From Dyella sp. AtDHG13 (lineage in GTDB: Bacteria; Pseudomonadota; Gammaproteobacteria; Xanthomonadales; Rhodanobacteraceae): a stretch of DNA of 64,000 nt. Made by a program: the position numbers and the translations under genes. The stretch is taken from assembly GCF_003201105.1 (NCBI RefSeq), contig NZ_QICJ01000002.1, positions 1 through 64,000 of the forward strand. Direction: 5' to 3'. Shown one piece after another: positions 11,701 through 19,041 of this stretch. Positions within the stretch are counted from its first letter, which is position 1. Each line of letters starts with the position of its first letter. The notes below the pieces were generated by a model. That model had not been told where the DNA came from, did no database searches, and saw only the letters and a program-made list of their open reading frames with translations.

Positions 11701-14700
11701 GCGAAATGGAGCACCCCCGAAGGCGTGCCCGATTCCACCGCGCTGCCCGGGGCCAGACCCGTCGGGACGAGATTGCCCGATGACTGGAACACGATGGCGG
11801 TCGCCGCAGGTGCCTCGCGCTGGATCGGGTTGGTGCGGGTAAGGCCGACGATGCCAAGGCTGCCGCCTTCGGCCTCGGCACTGCCGCCATGCGCGGAGAG
11901 GCCCGCGTCGAAGAACAGCCCCGCCTGCGCGGCAAGGTCAATGCTTCCGGCATCGCTCCACACCGGCGTGCTGACGTACGGGTTCGTACCGCCCAGGACG
12001 CTGCCGCTCGCCGGCAGGTCATAGTGGTCCGAAGCACCGGACACATTGATCTCGCTGCCCTGCTGCGCCACCAGATAGCCGTTGTTGGCCGTCAGCGTGA
12101 CGCTGCCGCCATCGAGCACGGTGCCGCTGCGCGGAACCACCAGACCCAGCCGGCCTGTCGCCGGATCGATGGTGTTGACCGCGCTGGCCCACGGATTGAT
12201 CAGCGAGACGCCGGAGGCGTCCAGCACGGACGACGAGCCCAGCCACAGCTCCGGCGTCACGCTGGGAAGACCGGCTCCGCGCACCAGTCGCCGGGTGGAA
12301 AGATCGATGGCGCCACCGGGCGCATCGATGCTGCCGAGCACCGTGGTCGCCTGCGTACCCTGCAGCGCCACATCGCCGCCCGCGTCGGTCGCGATGCTGG
12401 CCCCTTCGCCCAGCACCACGGAGCCGCTCACGCCCTGATAGACCGGCGCGCCCAACTCGGGATTAGCCCAGCTGACCTGCCAATCCAGATAGCGGCCCGC
12501 ACTGAGCGAAAAGCCGGGCCCGTGTCCTGCCGAGATATCCCGCGTGACGTAGCGATGGTAGACATCGAGTGCACCCACCGTTGCATAGATGCCGCCCGGG
12601 TGCGCTGCATCCGCGGCGTACAGGTCCGTTCCGGTCGGCGCGGCAAGCAGCGCCTGGTAGTCGGGCAGCAGGTTTTGCCGGGAGACGTGGATCTGCGCGC
12701 CGGGCGCGATGATGCCGTCGGTGACCGCGGTGAGTGCGTAATGGTCGAAGCCCTTGCCACTGAAGAACGAGGGATCGAGATACAGGCCGTTCGACGTCGA
12801 CAAGGCGCTGGGGTCGCCGCCGATCTGGATGGAAGCGGCCTGCAGCGTGAGTGTTCCACCGCCACTGAAGCCATAACCCAGCAGGTTGCCGCCCAGCACC
12901 AGCGCACCGCTGTCCAGCACCGGCGGGGGTGTGCCGCCGCTGCCATTGAAAGCATCGCTCCCCTGGGAAGAGCCATAGGTCTGCAGGGCGATGTCGCCGC
13001 CATGACCCACCGGGACACCCTGGTTCAGTTCCACCTCGCCGCTGGGCTTGACGTAACCGCCGCCGGATACGTCCAGCGTGCTGCCCGGCCGCAGGATGAC
13101 CGAGCCGGTGCCATCCCTATTCGTCCCCGGCGCATAAACCTGGCCCGCGGTCAGCGAGATGCTGCCGCCATTGGCGTAGCGGTCGCCGATCAGCGCATCG
13201 GCGGACTTGCCCATGTCGTTCACCCACAGGCCGCGCGCACTGAGCACCGCGCCGGCACCGATGGTGATGTCGTTGTCGGGCGTGAGCTCAGGGTTGATCA
13301 CCAGCGTGGGATCGGACCTATTCCCCCAGACAGTCGATGTATTGCCGGACGCGATGGCAATGGAGCCCGCGGGAGCACTCAGGGAACCGAATATGTCAAT
13401 GTGCGAACCGTTGAGCGAAATGCTTCCGCCCGGCATCACGCTCAGCTGCGTTCCCGCTTTCTCCGTGATCTGCCCGGTGGCGCTGCCGGCGATGGTGAAG
13501 TGCGAGAAGCCGCCGTTGCGCACCATGTCGGCCGACACCGGCACCCAGTAGCGCAGGTCGTCGTCCGTCGGCGTATGGCTGGCCTGCGAAGACAGCGCCG
13601 AATCCCAAGGTGTCTGCGCATCGAAATCGGGGACGCGATCTTCCAGCACCAGCGCCGACTGCTGCAGCATGATGCCGGCGGCGTACTGGGTGCGGTTGGT
13701 GCTGGCCGCGATGGAGGAGTTCAGGCTGAGGCTGCCGCCATCGGGCTGCTTGCCCTGCCCCGCCTGGTCGCGCCCGGCAAAGGCCTGTGCGGTGATCAGG
13801 CCGTCGAGCACCAGGGCATTGGTCGTATTGATGTTCAGCGCGCCCGCATCGCTGCCCACGATGAAGCCCGGATCCCAGCGGCCGATGCCCGCAAGCAGCG
13901 GATTGGTGAAGTTCTCGCTGATGCCCCAGCGCGCGTGGTCCGCGGTGAAATTGCCGGCGAAGCCGACGACATCCACGTTGGGATCGGCGCTGGCGATGTT
14001 GTAGATACGCCCGTTGGCGCCGAGCAGGTTCGGCGTACTCACCCAGCCGGGCTGATACGACAGGAAGCCGCCATCCAGATTGAGCTGTGCGCCGCTGCGC
14101 ACGATGACTTCCGAACCGTTGAGCGAAACGCTGCCGCCCGCCGTCATCATCTGGGCGATGTCGCGCGGCATGTTCTGCACATAGCCCGCGACATTCAGGA
14201 TGGGGCTGCCCACCCAGTTCAGGCCATCGGCGCGCGTGCCGCTCTGCGTGCTGTCGATCAGCACATTCTTCTGCGTATAGAGAAAGCTGTTGCGCAGCAG
14301 CGGCGAGTCCGCCAGCTCGTTCTGGCCAATGCGCGGCACGCTGACCAGCAACGCCGACATCGGCAGGTTGACGTCGGCAAGGCCGGAAACGTCCACCACC
14401 GCGCCATTGTCGATATAGATGCGGCCGGCGGTCGGGCGAGTGTCATTGTTGTCCAGGGTGGCCGTCAGCGACAGCGACGCGCTCGGCGCCTCGAGCAGCG
14501 CGTTGGACTGCAGCGTGACCATGCCACCGGAGAGCGAGAGCCGGCTGCTCTTGAACGCGGTATTCGCTGCCGCCGTGGAAGACGTCGTGCTGCCATCCTT
14601 CTCCGGGAGAATGGCGGTCACCGAGCCGGGGGCCAATACCAGCGAGCCATTGTATTGGTAGCTGACGGAGTTGGTGTTGGTATTCCAGCCGCCGCGATCC

Positions 14701-15965
14701 GCGGCGTTGAGCTCGATGCTGCCGGGGTAGCTGATGCTGGTCGACGCCAGCGCCACGCCGGCCTGATTGACGTTGTAGCCGAGCATGTGCACCTGCCCGC
14801 GCCGCGACTGCACCAGGCCCGTGTTGGTGACGGTACCGGGGATGTATGGCTGGCCCGCTCGGCCGCCATCGCTGGCGTATACCTGCAACGAACTCAGCGG
14901 GCTTCCCGCCGAGGCATTGCTGAACTGCGCGCCGGCCGCCAGTATCGCCTGGCCATCGTCGGCGATGACCGAGCCGGCGTTGGAAACATTGGGTGCGGCG
15001 ATCAGTGCGAAACCCTGGGGGCCCGTGGTGATCGAGGCGCCCTTCTGGATCACCACGTCGTGGTTGCGACCATCGGTGAAGGCGCCATCGAACAGGAAGC
15101 CGTTGATGGTCGACGGGCTATTGATGCCGCCGGCCAGGAAAGCCGCATTGCTCGTCGCGACATCGCTCCCCAGCAGGTTCAACGAACTGGCCAGGAACGA
15201 CCCCGTGTTCACCTGGCTACCCGAGCCGAACAGGATGCCGTTGCGGTTGAGCAGGTACACCGTGCCTTCGGCCTTGATCTGGCCAAAGATCTGGCTGGGC
15301 GAACCGCTGGGATCCTGGATGCGGTTGAGCGCGATCCAGTTGTTGCTGCCGTCGGACTGCGTGCCGCCGCTCTGGTTGAAATAGAGCGTGGTGTTGCGGC
15401 CGATGTTGAAGCTGTCCCAGGTGAGGATGGCCTTCTGCGCGGTCTGCTTCACCTGCACCGTGGTCTTGCCCGCGGCCAGCGTCTGCACCGGCGCGTTGGC
15501 GTTCTGCCACAGCAAGGGATGGGTGGCCGCGCCGGCCGCGACCTGCAGGCCGCCCGCGGCGATGCCATCGGGGACCGGCGAGGCGAGTTGCTGGGCAGCC
15601 TGCTGCGCCGCCTGCTGTGCGCTGAGCTGCGCGGCAACCGCGGCCGCCGCATTGTTGAGGTTGGCGATGGACTGCTGCACCACGCGCTGCTGCAGCAACT
15701 GGCCGGACGTCTGCGCCGCCAGGCCGCTGGTGTCCGGCATGCCGGCCGCTGCAGGATTGGGCGCGGGCGCGGCGTTGGCGCGCTGCCCTGCCAGCCATGC
15801 CTGGCTGAGCGGCGGCGCACCCGCGTGGGCATGCATGGCGCCCATCGCCAGCGCGGCGGCGATCCACTGTGCCAGGGGGCGTCGGCCGGGTACGGCGCGC
15901 GACGATGTGGCGGAAACCTGCTGCGACCTGACCGTCTTGCTCACGAGACCCCTATCCCTTGTCAT
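2703..15965 (-). CDS. Giant filamentous haemagglutinin-like exoprotein (TpsA) with C-terminal DUF3739
   Basis: This is a 4420-residue two-partner-secretion exoprotein, likely exported by the TpsB at 22003-23604 and forming a long beta-helix at the surface. A signal region (about residues 28-50) and an Ala/Gln-rich segment precede the TPS secretion domain at about 155-290. That domain shows ILTWDSFNIG, NWIALNRIQDPSGSPSQIFG and the hallmark NRNGILFG. Next come thousands of residues of G/S/N/V-rich beta-strand repeats. The C-terminal part (about 3860-4120; AGRDVVNLSFSGQHLRDAD, FIASYVDS, YYGKYARGYAAIGALFP) matches DUF3739. Odd feature: residues 2885-3288 are two tandem Tyr-rich repeats between proline-rich linkers. 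An ATG at 15965 is given, but a GTG at 15944 has the better ribosome site (AGGGG). It is the last gene of the cluster. Its ligand is unknown. Confidence 0.85.
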   Translation of the reverse strand: MTRDRGLVSKTVRSQQVSATSSRAVPGRRPLAQWIAAALAMGAMHAHAGAPPLSQAWLAGQRANAAPAPNPAAAGMPDTSGLAAQTSGQLLQQRVVQQSIANLNNAAAAVAAQLSAQQAAQQAAQQLASPVPDGIAAGGLQVAAGAATHPLLWQNANAPVQTLAAGKTTVQVKQTAQKAILTWDSFNIGRNTTLYFNQSGGTQSDGSNNWIALNRIQDPSGSPSQIFGQIKAEGTVYLLNRNGILFGSGSQVNTGSFLASSLNLLGSDVATSNAAFLAGGINSPSTINGFLFDGAFTDGRNHDVVIQKGASITTGPQGFALIAAPNVSNAGSVIADDGQAILAAGAQFSNASAGSPLSSLQVYASDGGRAGQPYIPGTVTNTGLVQSRRGQVHMLGYNVNQAGVALASTSISYPGSIELNAADRGGWNTNTNSVSYQYNGSLVLAPGSVTAILPEKDGSTTSSTAAANTAFKSSRLSLSGGMVTLQSNALLEAPSASLSLTATLDNNDTRPTAGRIYIDNGAVVDVSGLADVNLPMSALLVSVPRIGQNELADSPLLRNSFLYTQKNVLIDSTQSGTRADGLNWVGSPILNVAGYVQNMPRDIAQMMTAGGSVSLNGSEVIVRSGAQLNLDGGFLSYQPGWVSTPNLLGANGRIYNIASADPNVDVVGFAGNFTADHARWGISENFTNPLLAGIGRWDPGFIVGSDAGALNINTTNALVLDGLITAQAFAGRDQAGQGKQPDGGSLSLNSSIAASTNRTQYAAGIMLQQSALVLEDRVPDFDAQTPWDSALSSQASHTPTDDDLRYWVPVSADMVRNGGFSHFTIAGSATGQITEKAGTQLSVMPGGSISLNGSHIDIFGSLSAPAGSIAIASGNTSTVWGNRSDPTLVINPELTPDNDITIGAGAVLSARGLWVNDMGKSADALIGDRYANGGSISLTAGQVYAPGTNRDGTGSVILRPGSTLDVSGGGYVKPSGEVELNQGVPVGHGGDIALQTYGSSQGSDAFNGSGGTPPPVLDSGALVLGGNLLGYGFSGGGTLTLQAASIQIGGDPSALSTSNGLYLDPSFFSGKGFDHYALTAVTDGIIAPGAQIHVSRQNLLPDYQALLAAPTGTDLYAADAAHPGGIYATVGALDVYHRYVTRDISAGHGPGFSLSAGRYLDWQVSWANPELGAPVYQGVSGSVVLGEGASIATDAGGDVALQGTQATTVLGSIDAPGGAIDLSTRRLVRGAGLPSVTPELWLGSSSVLDASGVSLINPWASAVNTIDPATGRLGLVVPRSGTVLDGGSVTLTANNGYLVAQQGSEINVSGASDHYDLPASGSVLGGTNPYVSTPVWSDAGSIDLAAQAGLFFDAGLSAHGGSAEAEGGSLGIVGLTRTNPIQREAPAATAIVFQSSGNLVPTGLAPGSAVESGTPSGVLHFAVDRLAGSGVTSVSVGPDLSTLYSSSAKQVVLPLAFAGDTNLTLGRSFTANVSALQALPAGATAPGAANGYTTGNANVQINAPYVGITGVGVNADGIAVATPMTPAALAGDGRLQVNADFIDLGGWLNLQRWANADFHSTGDIRFYETPAFAYSGGAGNAGLLFTTGNLQFQAAQIYPASDYAFIVDANASGLKDAAGQALTTTVTFLPNGSSTTPLSAGGALLVAADHIEQQGTLRVPSGTLALGVSDPVAQARAFGVDPSLYPLAVTQSVHLAPGSLTSVSLGGQTVPFGTTVDGVEWRYNGDPNRDSADLTAAPAKQIEINGSALSLDAGAGVDVSGGGHLQASEWVTGTGGSRDVLAQYQTSYENSTAGIKVPQYADGRAVYAIVPGYASPVAPHDAAFDKLGNAAPAVGQQVYLSGAPGLPAGYYTLLPAQYATLPGAYRVVQDTSATDTVFGRSAVQADGTLSVNGYFADALTGARGARNTTFLLQSESVWQQYSQYRLTDADTFFSSLATKAGQIAPPAVADAGRVALAATQSLNLGTTLTATPAAGGRGSLVDISDKAIEIVDAGQAGTDGYLTLSVDGLNALGAGSLLIGGSRQFTGSGYQVSVSADSVVLANDAAHPLQGPEVLLAADGNGNPGAQGVVLQGGSALAATGSGNGTGSIPLIFGQVAGTDAAGNALAAVKGDGALLRVSQNGTAAVVRNNTSAAGVGQLVIGAGARVDGGSALTLDASGATSVDPTAALSAQAIDSYSNQISFLGAGATLAPGTGGFVIGADTLGLLRNAQSLTLRSRNGISFYGNVDIDLPHDLSLSAGTFIGNGGSVTIAADRLSLSNDLGASSAAFSNGPGQFTVRANELDFGNGSTGLSGFGSFSATAAQSVRGQGNGAFQFGAANVSLATPLLLADNASTMQLTTSGALDVTGSAGVAPAGVMGGALQLTGGSVSIGTAVAAPAGNLDIEATNGDVTVSGGGRLSVAGINKTFYDTTTYAPGGALSITSDHGAVNLAPGSAIDFSGASAGGDAGSLTLQAGTQVALGGRLSGGAGSGYRAGYFTVGSGGALDLDALVDIAGGAGATGLFQASSGAGNLVLSAGHTLAAQRVYLNANGGGAGDAGGGQVLIDGTVNAAGASGSNISLYGNKGVDIEGRLIATSSIPAQRGGTVAIGTSGTPGGGYNGTYGYENVAAADSGYIHLGSGAVIDVSGGSSDSFSGGSVSMRAPLLSDGDVRIAVDNTSSIKGARVVTIEPYAIWSTKDTTSGRYHFDGVIDPAGWYGDTPLSGAPTLVAGQWADAKGNLLAAPTTADQLQQYLQNDYFIPTQANGDHAGFYGYIDGDASKGAGTLMGYVQQPGYTFGNRYAGIANVQLRPGIELDNPADGALQGKISVLTNWNLGAGTTQPDGSIVLAYRYQGLAPILTVRAAGDLDIQASITDGFYQQNSGAQLADPPPPPAPPAPPPSDNGYATALAAYQASQQYLDANNLWNGTINLHAGNAAQGYTPGGGKANITADPYYQAVQAPLTAQSANYYTNYEAYIGDIGKGQVGTWAYDFYLINNVPSRYFLAYSPTTLVAPQPGAYTAYTDYVSAYQSWLQSNFGSAPIAKRLTTPSPLLLPLDTDYTAYTTDYASYITGHKAYFGYVFQRVGSLSIGTQLFYAPFAPAADPVEPAYNQALTNYRATLQYLDANGIWNGTINLKPGSASVGYTPGGGKASLANDPYYQPLQAPLAGQSANYYTNYEAYIGEINTNKNPQGLTWAGAFAAYNNNSARYFLAYQPTPLIAPQPSAYTDYADYVSAYQAWLQGNFNATSAKRSTTPSPLLLPTDTDYTAYTSDYATYITGHLNYWSYVYNRVGSTLIGSQLFYAPFAPAANPFTSGGGTPPPPTHVDVPASAVNNSPSNMPSLGSPASLQSATLLGGSSSSYRFVAGAAAGGADPLATVANSGNVSFDGHFAFVDSLTAPSASPYNGKTWLFPTTVRTGSGSIDIASGGDIDWLDAASPAAVYTAGVPADGTTASTAVSAIRPSWIDSLSDPYMPNMLSTGQVNPVQGGDVSLAAQGDINAIQSVVDTTGRVTKGASGTDISQYWWQWMQTGNAADGSASSINFANFDQGVMSVGGNVSVTAGGDISQLSVSLPTTWYANASRTGITTVGGGNLSVDAGRNILSGAYFVAKGTADMHAGGLIGSNLSYTVPSSNSNFGGITSGVSTLLALQDAQFNVQARLGADIGGIYNPSYLAGGGNTNTASINRLLPAQRFDSQSYSPNSSVQVASAQGDVVLDSLSVPAMLFDTANAQLTSESGLNPGAILPSTIDLQALSGNVDMRGAGALYPSATGNLSMLAGENVKLSQQVYTMQANGVDVSNLGLIDASADLLPSALQPSGSGGASASNLWAASYLMGADPSLLHQADPLHADDADPVRIYAMGGDLTDGITSPTGFLYRSLLLLPNKPALVYAGRDVVNLSFSGQHLRDADVTRIVAGRDIYDGQISTNFFINGNSGKKDYGAYTLAPALLLGGPGSFLVQAGRNIGPLANQTEVAGNAAVATINQGGYTGIETIGNLINPYLPHESADIDVLYGVGPGMEVGRFIASYVDSTTDGVNLMPELVQFMERRVAGQVVDTGFAQDKLTVNLTPQQARELFGEQPDYVQRQFVSQSLFKILAQVGADYNDPSSPYYGKYARGYAAIGALFPASLGYTSNGAGQGGVNGAATTVDTGDLDIRSSTIQTQQGGDITILGPGGQALLGSTSAPPVITDSSGNVIAGPNSMGVLTLEKGDINIFTDRSVLLAQSRIFTEQGGSLVMWSSNGDINAGQGAKTTAEIPPPTYLCTWDAWCRIDARGQVSGAGIATLQTIPGAPTGNVYLIAPRGTVDAGDAGIRVSGNLIVAAAQVANADNIQVQGEKIGVPVAASVNVGALNAASAAANAVTKAVDDVNKQQQDDARNKLPSVISVQVLGFGDGTGAINDKDRRRRYDPNSPVQVLGAGQLSLRAKEQLTPEERARLAE
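6097..7315 (-). repeat. Tandem duplication of about 0.6 kb inside tpsA
   Basis: Two diverged copies (about 6097-6700 and 6718-7315, offset 615-621 bases) encode consecutive units of about 200 residues. Shared landmarks are YLDAN.(L/I)WNGTINL, GYTPGGGKA, SANYYTNYEAYIG, SARYFLAY or SRYFLAY, and AKR.TTPSPLLLP followed by DTDYTAYT. The proteins are clearly related but not identical, so this is an old duplication rather than an assembly artefact. Confidence 0.85.
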
Positions 15966-16088
15966 TTCATGGCTACAGGCGTGTGCGTCCTGGACGCGAC
16001 GAGACGCTCCCGCTTCCGCGAAGGCCGCTCGAAAAGACGCCGAGTGTCGGAAGTAAAGACGTCCGCTGCGCGGCTCGACTGAACCTTT

Positions 16089-16169
16089 GTCACCAAAACT
16101 TCATAAGCATCCGGCCCGCTCGGATCGGCTTGCGACGCCGACATCGCACCGTCACATCGGCTGTCATGC
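16089..16169 (-). promoter_or_regulatory. Shared upstream element, tpsA copy
   Basis: Plus-strand reading: GTCACCAAAACTTCAT at 16089-16104 and GTCACATCGGCTGTCATGC at 16151-16169. The same two blocks, 62 bases apart and with the inner GTCA repeats 12 bases apart, occur upstream of tpsB (23964-24044). The rest of the 212-base gap upstream of tpsA (15966-16177) shows nothing else recognisable. It is probably a promoter or activator-binding region reading leftwards into tpsA. Confidence 0.5.
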
Positions 16170-16177
16170 GCAGGCAT

Positions 16178-16585
16178 TCAATGCACCGGCGCGAGTTGCG
16201 CGGCGGGCGTGGGCGCATACGTCGGCGGCGGCCGCTGCGGCAGCACCGACTTGCCCAGGTTGGAACCCATGCGATGGCTGAGCGCGGAAAAGTTGTACTG
16301 GCCCACCTGGCGATTGGAAGGCTCGTTGGCCACCGCATCGAGCGCCGGCGCCGGCGCAGCGGAACTCGCCGCTCCTGCCGCCAGCACGCGGCTGAGGCAA
16401 TCGAACGCCAGCACCGATTGCTGGTTGATGCTGACGTCCACGCAACTGGCCGCAGCCGTCGACGATGCCACCGCCTGCCCCTGCACCATCGCCGGCAAAC
16501 CGCACAGGCAGCACAACGCCATCCACCCGACGACTCGCCGTAACGCGCGCAGCGGCTTTCGCCAACGCGCGCCCAAGGCGATCAC
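16178..16585 (-). CDS. Small secreted protein of the TPS cluster, 135 residues
   Basis: I do not recognise a family. A basic N-terminus followed by a hydrophobic stretch (about residues 19-36, VVGWMALCCLCGLPAMVQG) looks like a signal peptide or lipoprotein-like leader. The mature part contains two cysteines (SCVDVSINQQ, FDCLSRVL) that could form one disulfide, and a Pro-rich tail. The start is a GTG at 16585 whose GTGA overlaps the TGA stop of the preceding gene, so translation is probably coupled. Position between the coiled-coil gene and tpsA suggests an accessory role in export or assembly of the exoprotein; this is inference from context only. Confidence 0.6.
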   Translation of the reverse strand: MIALGARWRKPLRALRRVVGWMALCCLCGLPAMVQGQAVASSTAAASCVDVSINQQSVLAFDCLSRVLAAGAASSAAPAPALDAVANEPSNRQVGQYNFSALSHRMGSNLGKSVLPQRPPPTYAPTPAAQLAPVH

Positions 16586-17205
16586 GGCTGCGGCGCCTCG
16601 GCGGCGGGACGGTAGCGCTGCTCGTAGAGACGGTCGCCGTAGCCCTGCGCCGCATTCTCCAGCTTCACGCGGGACGAGGCGGCAAAGGGCTGGCGCGACG
16701 CCATGACCGTGCCCATGTCGATATGCGCGTAGGCGTCGATCACTTCGTTGCCGATCTTGTACATCGCCTCGTTGCGCGCGGTGCAGGTGGACAGCTCCTT
16801 GCGCACGCCGTCGAGCTGCGTGGTCAACGCCGCGTTGTGGGACTGCTGCTCCTGCAGGCGCGCGGCGCTCTCGGCGGCAGCCGTGCGCCCCTGCGCCACG
16901 GCCTCCTCCGCGCGCTGGCGCGCATCGCGCTCGCTCTTCAGCGCTGCGCCGTCGCCAGCCGCGCCGGACTTGTAGCGCGCCAGCTCCGCCTGCGCCTGTT
17001 CCAGCGCCTTGCGTGCCTGGTCGCGTTCGCCCTCCACGGACGCCTTCTGCGCCTGCCAGCTGGCCTGTTCGTTCTGCAGGTCCTGCAGCTGGCTGCGGGT
17101 ATCACGCAGCTGGCTGCGCAGTTGTTCCTCCAGTGTCTGCGCGTGCAGCGAACCGGCCAGGCCGAGCAGCGCGAGCGACGTCGCCAGGCGAGTGAAGGTG
17201 TTCAT
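16582..17205 (-). CDS. Periplasmic coiled-coil protein of the TPS cluster
   Basis: This 207-residue protein has a clear signal peptide (MNTFTRLATSLALLGLAGSLHAQ) followed by a long heptad-rich coiled coil over about residues 24-145 (EEQLRSQLRDTRSQLQDLQN, then QAQKASVEGERDQARKALEQ). A short C-terminal region contains one Cys (LSTCTARNEAMYKIGNEVID). Its ATG is preceded by GAGGAG, which overlaps the stop region of the porin gene 12 bases upstream. It then overlaps the next gene by four bases. Tight spacing on both sides indicates one transcript with porin and the small secreted protein. The function is unknown. A periplasmic spacer or scaffold connecting inner- and outer-membrane parts is a reasonable guess. 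Confidence 0.75.
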   Translation of the reverse strand: MNTFTRLATSLALLGLAGSLHAQTLEEQLRSQLRDTRSQLQDLQNEQASWQAQKASVEGERDQARKALEQAQAELARYKSGAAGDGAALKSERDARQRAEEAVAQGRTAAAESAARLQEQQSHNAALTTQLDGVRKELSTCTARNEAMYKIGNEVIDAYAHIDMGTVMASRQPFAASSRVKLENAAQGYGDRLYEQRYRPAAEAPQP

Positions 17206-17216
17206 GCGCCATCTCC

Positions 17217-18980
17217 TCAGAACTTGGTGTTGATCTCAAGCTGCACGACATCGATGGACAGCGGCGGCCCGTACACCTGCTTGGCGTTGAAGTAGCGCGC
17301 CGACAGCCAGGTGCGCGTGGCGATGCCGTAGTCGACGGTGAGGATGAAGCCCTTGGCATTGGTGCCGCCAAGGTGGAAGTTCACGTCGGTCAGGCCATCG
17401 AGCACGGCGTCCGGCTGCAGGTACTTGTAGCCGAAGGTGACATTCCAGTCGTTCGCCGCCATCGGGTTCGGATTGCCGACGATGCCGCGCACCAGCCAGC
17501 CCACCGGGCCGCTCTTGTACGGGCCCGACTCCGTCGCCGAGGCGCCGCTCTCGTAGTTGTTCACCGGCGCGCCCAGGCCGTTGGCGTAGCGCGTCAGCGC
17601 ATCCCTGGCGTGGTAGGCCATGTTGCGCACGTAGTCCGCCTGGATGCGGGCCGGCGTCTCGCCGATCTTGAAATCGAAGGTGGAGGTGATGTTGGCCAAG
17701 TGGTAGTCGTACGACAGGCCCACGAACTGGGGCTGCGCGTAGTTACTCGGCGAGGACGGATCGGGCACGATGTCGCGCAGCAGGAACAGCGTATTGCCCT
17801 TGAGCATGTACGAGGGCGCGTTGTCGTCGGTGCTGCAATAGTCCACGCCGGTGTAGATGGGGCACGGCGCCGACAGCTTGCCGCGCATGCCGTCGAAGAA
17901 GTAGTACGCCAGCGCGGTGCTCCACTTCATGTCTTCGTCGATGTGCCAGGTCAGGCCCAGCTGCGCGGCGGACAGCCAGCGGCTGTTGCTCGCGTTCTTG
18001 TCGTAGCCGAAGCCCTGCGACGGCGTGTTGTTGCCGGTGTACTGGATGGGGAACATGCCGGCCGTGGCGAAGCCTTCGAAGTCGTTGTTGAACGGCACCT
18101 TGAACTTGCCGGCGATGCCGTCGAAGTTGAGTTCCGGCGAGTAGATCAGGTCGGTGACGAAGAACGGATCGGCCATGCGGCCGAACGTCAGCGAGCCCCA
18201 GCTGTACGGCTGCCACTGGATCCACGCGCGGTCCAGCCAGATGTCCTTCTTCACCAGGCCGCCGCCCAGCGTCTGCGTGGTGGACACCGGGTTGTTGTCG
18301 TTGCCGGTGCCGATGCGCACGCCGGCCGTCACCGTGTCGGCCACCTTCGCCGTCATCGCCAGGTGCGCCTGCATGTCGAGAATGTTCAGGCGATCCTGCT
18401 GCGAGTTGAGGATGGGCGGGTTGACGCCCTGCGAGATCTTATTGATGTCGAACGGGCCGTTGCGGTTGAACGACGCGTAGTCGATGAAGTACGGCGAGTT
18501 GTTGCGGCTGTACAGCCACCACTCGTTGCGCACGCGGATGTCGCCGGACCAGCTAATGCGGTCCAGCCATTCCGGCAAGGCGTTTGGCGTGGCCCAGTGC
18601 TCGGTCTTGGCCTGCGCGATCACTTCCTGCTTCACCTGGTCACGGATCTCGTTGCGCACGCTCTGCGGCACGTAGGTCACGCGCACGTCGCCCGGCTGCG
18701 CGCCGTCCGCCGGCGGCAGCGCGGCCGGCGCGGCGGCGGCCACGCGCTGCGCCTGCTTCGCCTCGGCGTTCGCCTGGGTGATCAGGCCATCCGCATCGGC
18801 CTGCGAAATCAGGCCCTTCTTCACCATCAGGCGGATCAGGTTGATGGTGGCGTTGGGCGACGGCGCGGCATCCTGCGCCAGCGCGGGCACGGCGTGGGCG
18901 GCCAGCAACAGGGCGATGCTGGCGCACAGCGCGCGGCGCGACAGGCGCGCGCCCGCGCGGAGGACATTCCTGGAACTCAT
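17217..18980 (-). CDS. Putative outer-membrane porin (Porin_5 type)
   Basis: This 587-residue outer-membrane beta-barrel begins with a signal peptide (LSRRALCASIALLLAAHAVPALAQ). A short helical segment follows (LIRLMVKKGLISQADADGLI, about residues 50-70), as in bacterial 'putative porin' proteins. The body alternates amphipathic strands rich in Tyr, Trp, Asn and Gly (GDIRVRNEWWLYSRNNSPYF, AWIQWQPYSWGSLTFGRMAD) and ends in an aromatic strand with a terminal Phe (VVQLEINTKF), the usual assembly signal. The ATG at 18980 is chosen for GGAG six bases upstream. It lies after tonB in the same direction and may be the channel energised or gated by the ExbB/ExbD/TonB set of this operon. The substrate is unknown. 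Confidence 0.8.
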   Translation of the reverse strand: MSSRNVLRAGARLSRRALCASIALLLAAHAVPALAQDAAPSPNATINLIRLMVKKGLISQADADGLITQANAEAKQAQRVAAAAPAALPPADGAQPGDVRVTYVPQSVRNEIRDQVKQEVIAQAKTEHWATPNALPEWLDRISWSGDIRVRNEWWLYSRNNSPYFIDYASFNRNGPFDINKISQGVNPPILNSQQDRLNILDMQAHLAMTAKVADTVTAGVRIGTGNDNNPVSTTQTLGGGLVKKDIWLDRAWIQWQPYSWGSLTFGRMADPFFVTDLIYSPELNFDGIAGKFKVPFNNDFEGFATAGMFPIQYTGNNTPSQGFGYDKNASNSRWLSAAQLGLTWHIDEDMKWSTALAYYFFDGMRGKLSAPCPIYTGVDYCSTDDNAPSYMLKGNTLFLLRDIVPDPSSPSNYAQPQFVGLSYDYHLANITSTFDFKIGETPARIQADYVRNMAYHARDALTRYANGLGAPVNNYESGASATESGPYKSGPVGWLVRGIVGNPNPMAANDWNVTFGYKYLQPDAVLDGLTDVNFHLGGTNAKGFILTVDYGIATRTWLSARYFNAKQVYGPPLSIDVVQLEINTKF

Positions 18981-19041
18981 GACTTTCTCCAATGCGTGGT
19001 GTTGCCGTGCGGCAAGCAAGGGAAGAACAAAATCGAAGTGT

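Noticed and set aside
15800-15965. Extended signal peptide (ESPR) at the TpsA N-terminus
   Set aside because: The N-terminus is basic and somewhat long but lacks the conserved ESPR pattern seen in large TPS proteins.
2658-16082. Very long plus-strand open frames opposite tpsA (up to 1397 residues)
   Set aside because: They are mirror frames of a high-GC gene. They have Arg/Ala/Gly-rich random composition, no domains and no ribosome sites, whereas the minus-strand protein has clear TPS and DUF3739 motifs.
16151-16169. Pho box upstream of tpsA and tpsB
   Set aside because: The GTCA repeats are 12 bases apart rather than 11 and point away from the genes; the shared element is better described without naming a regulator.
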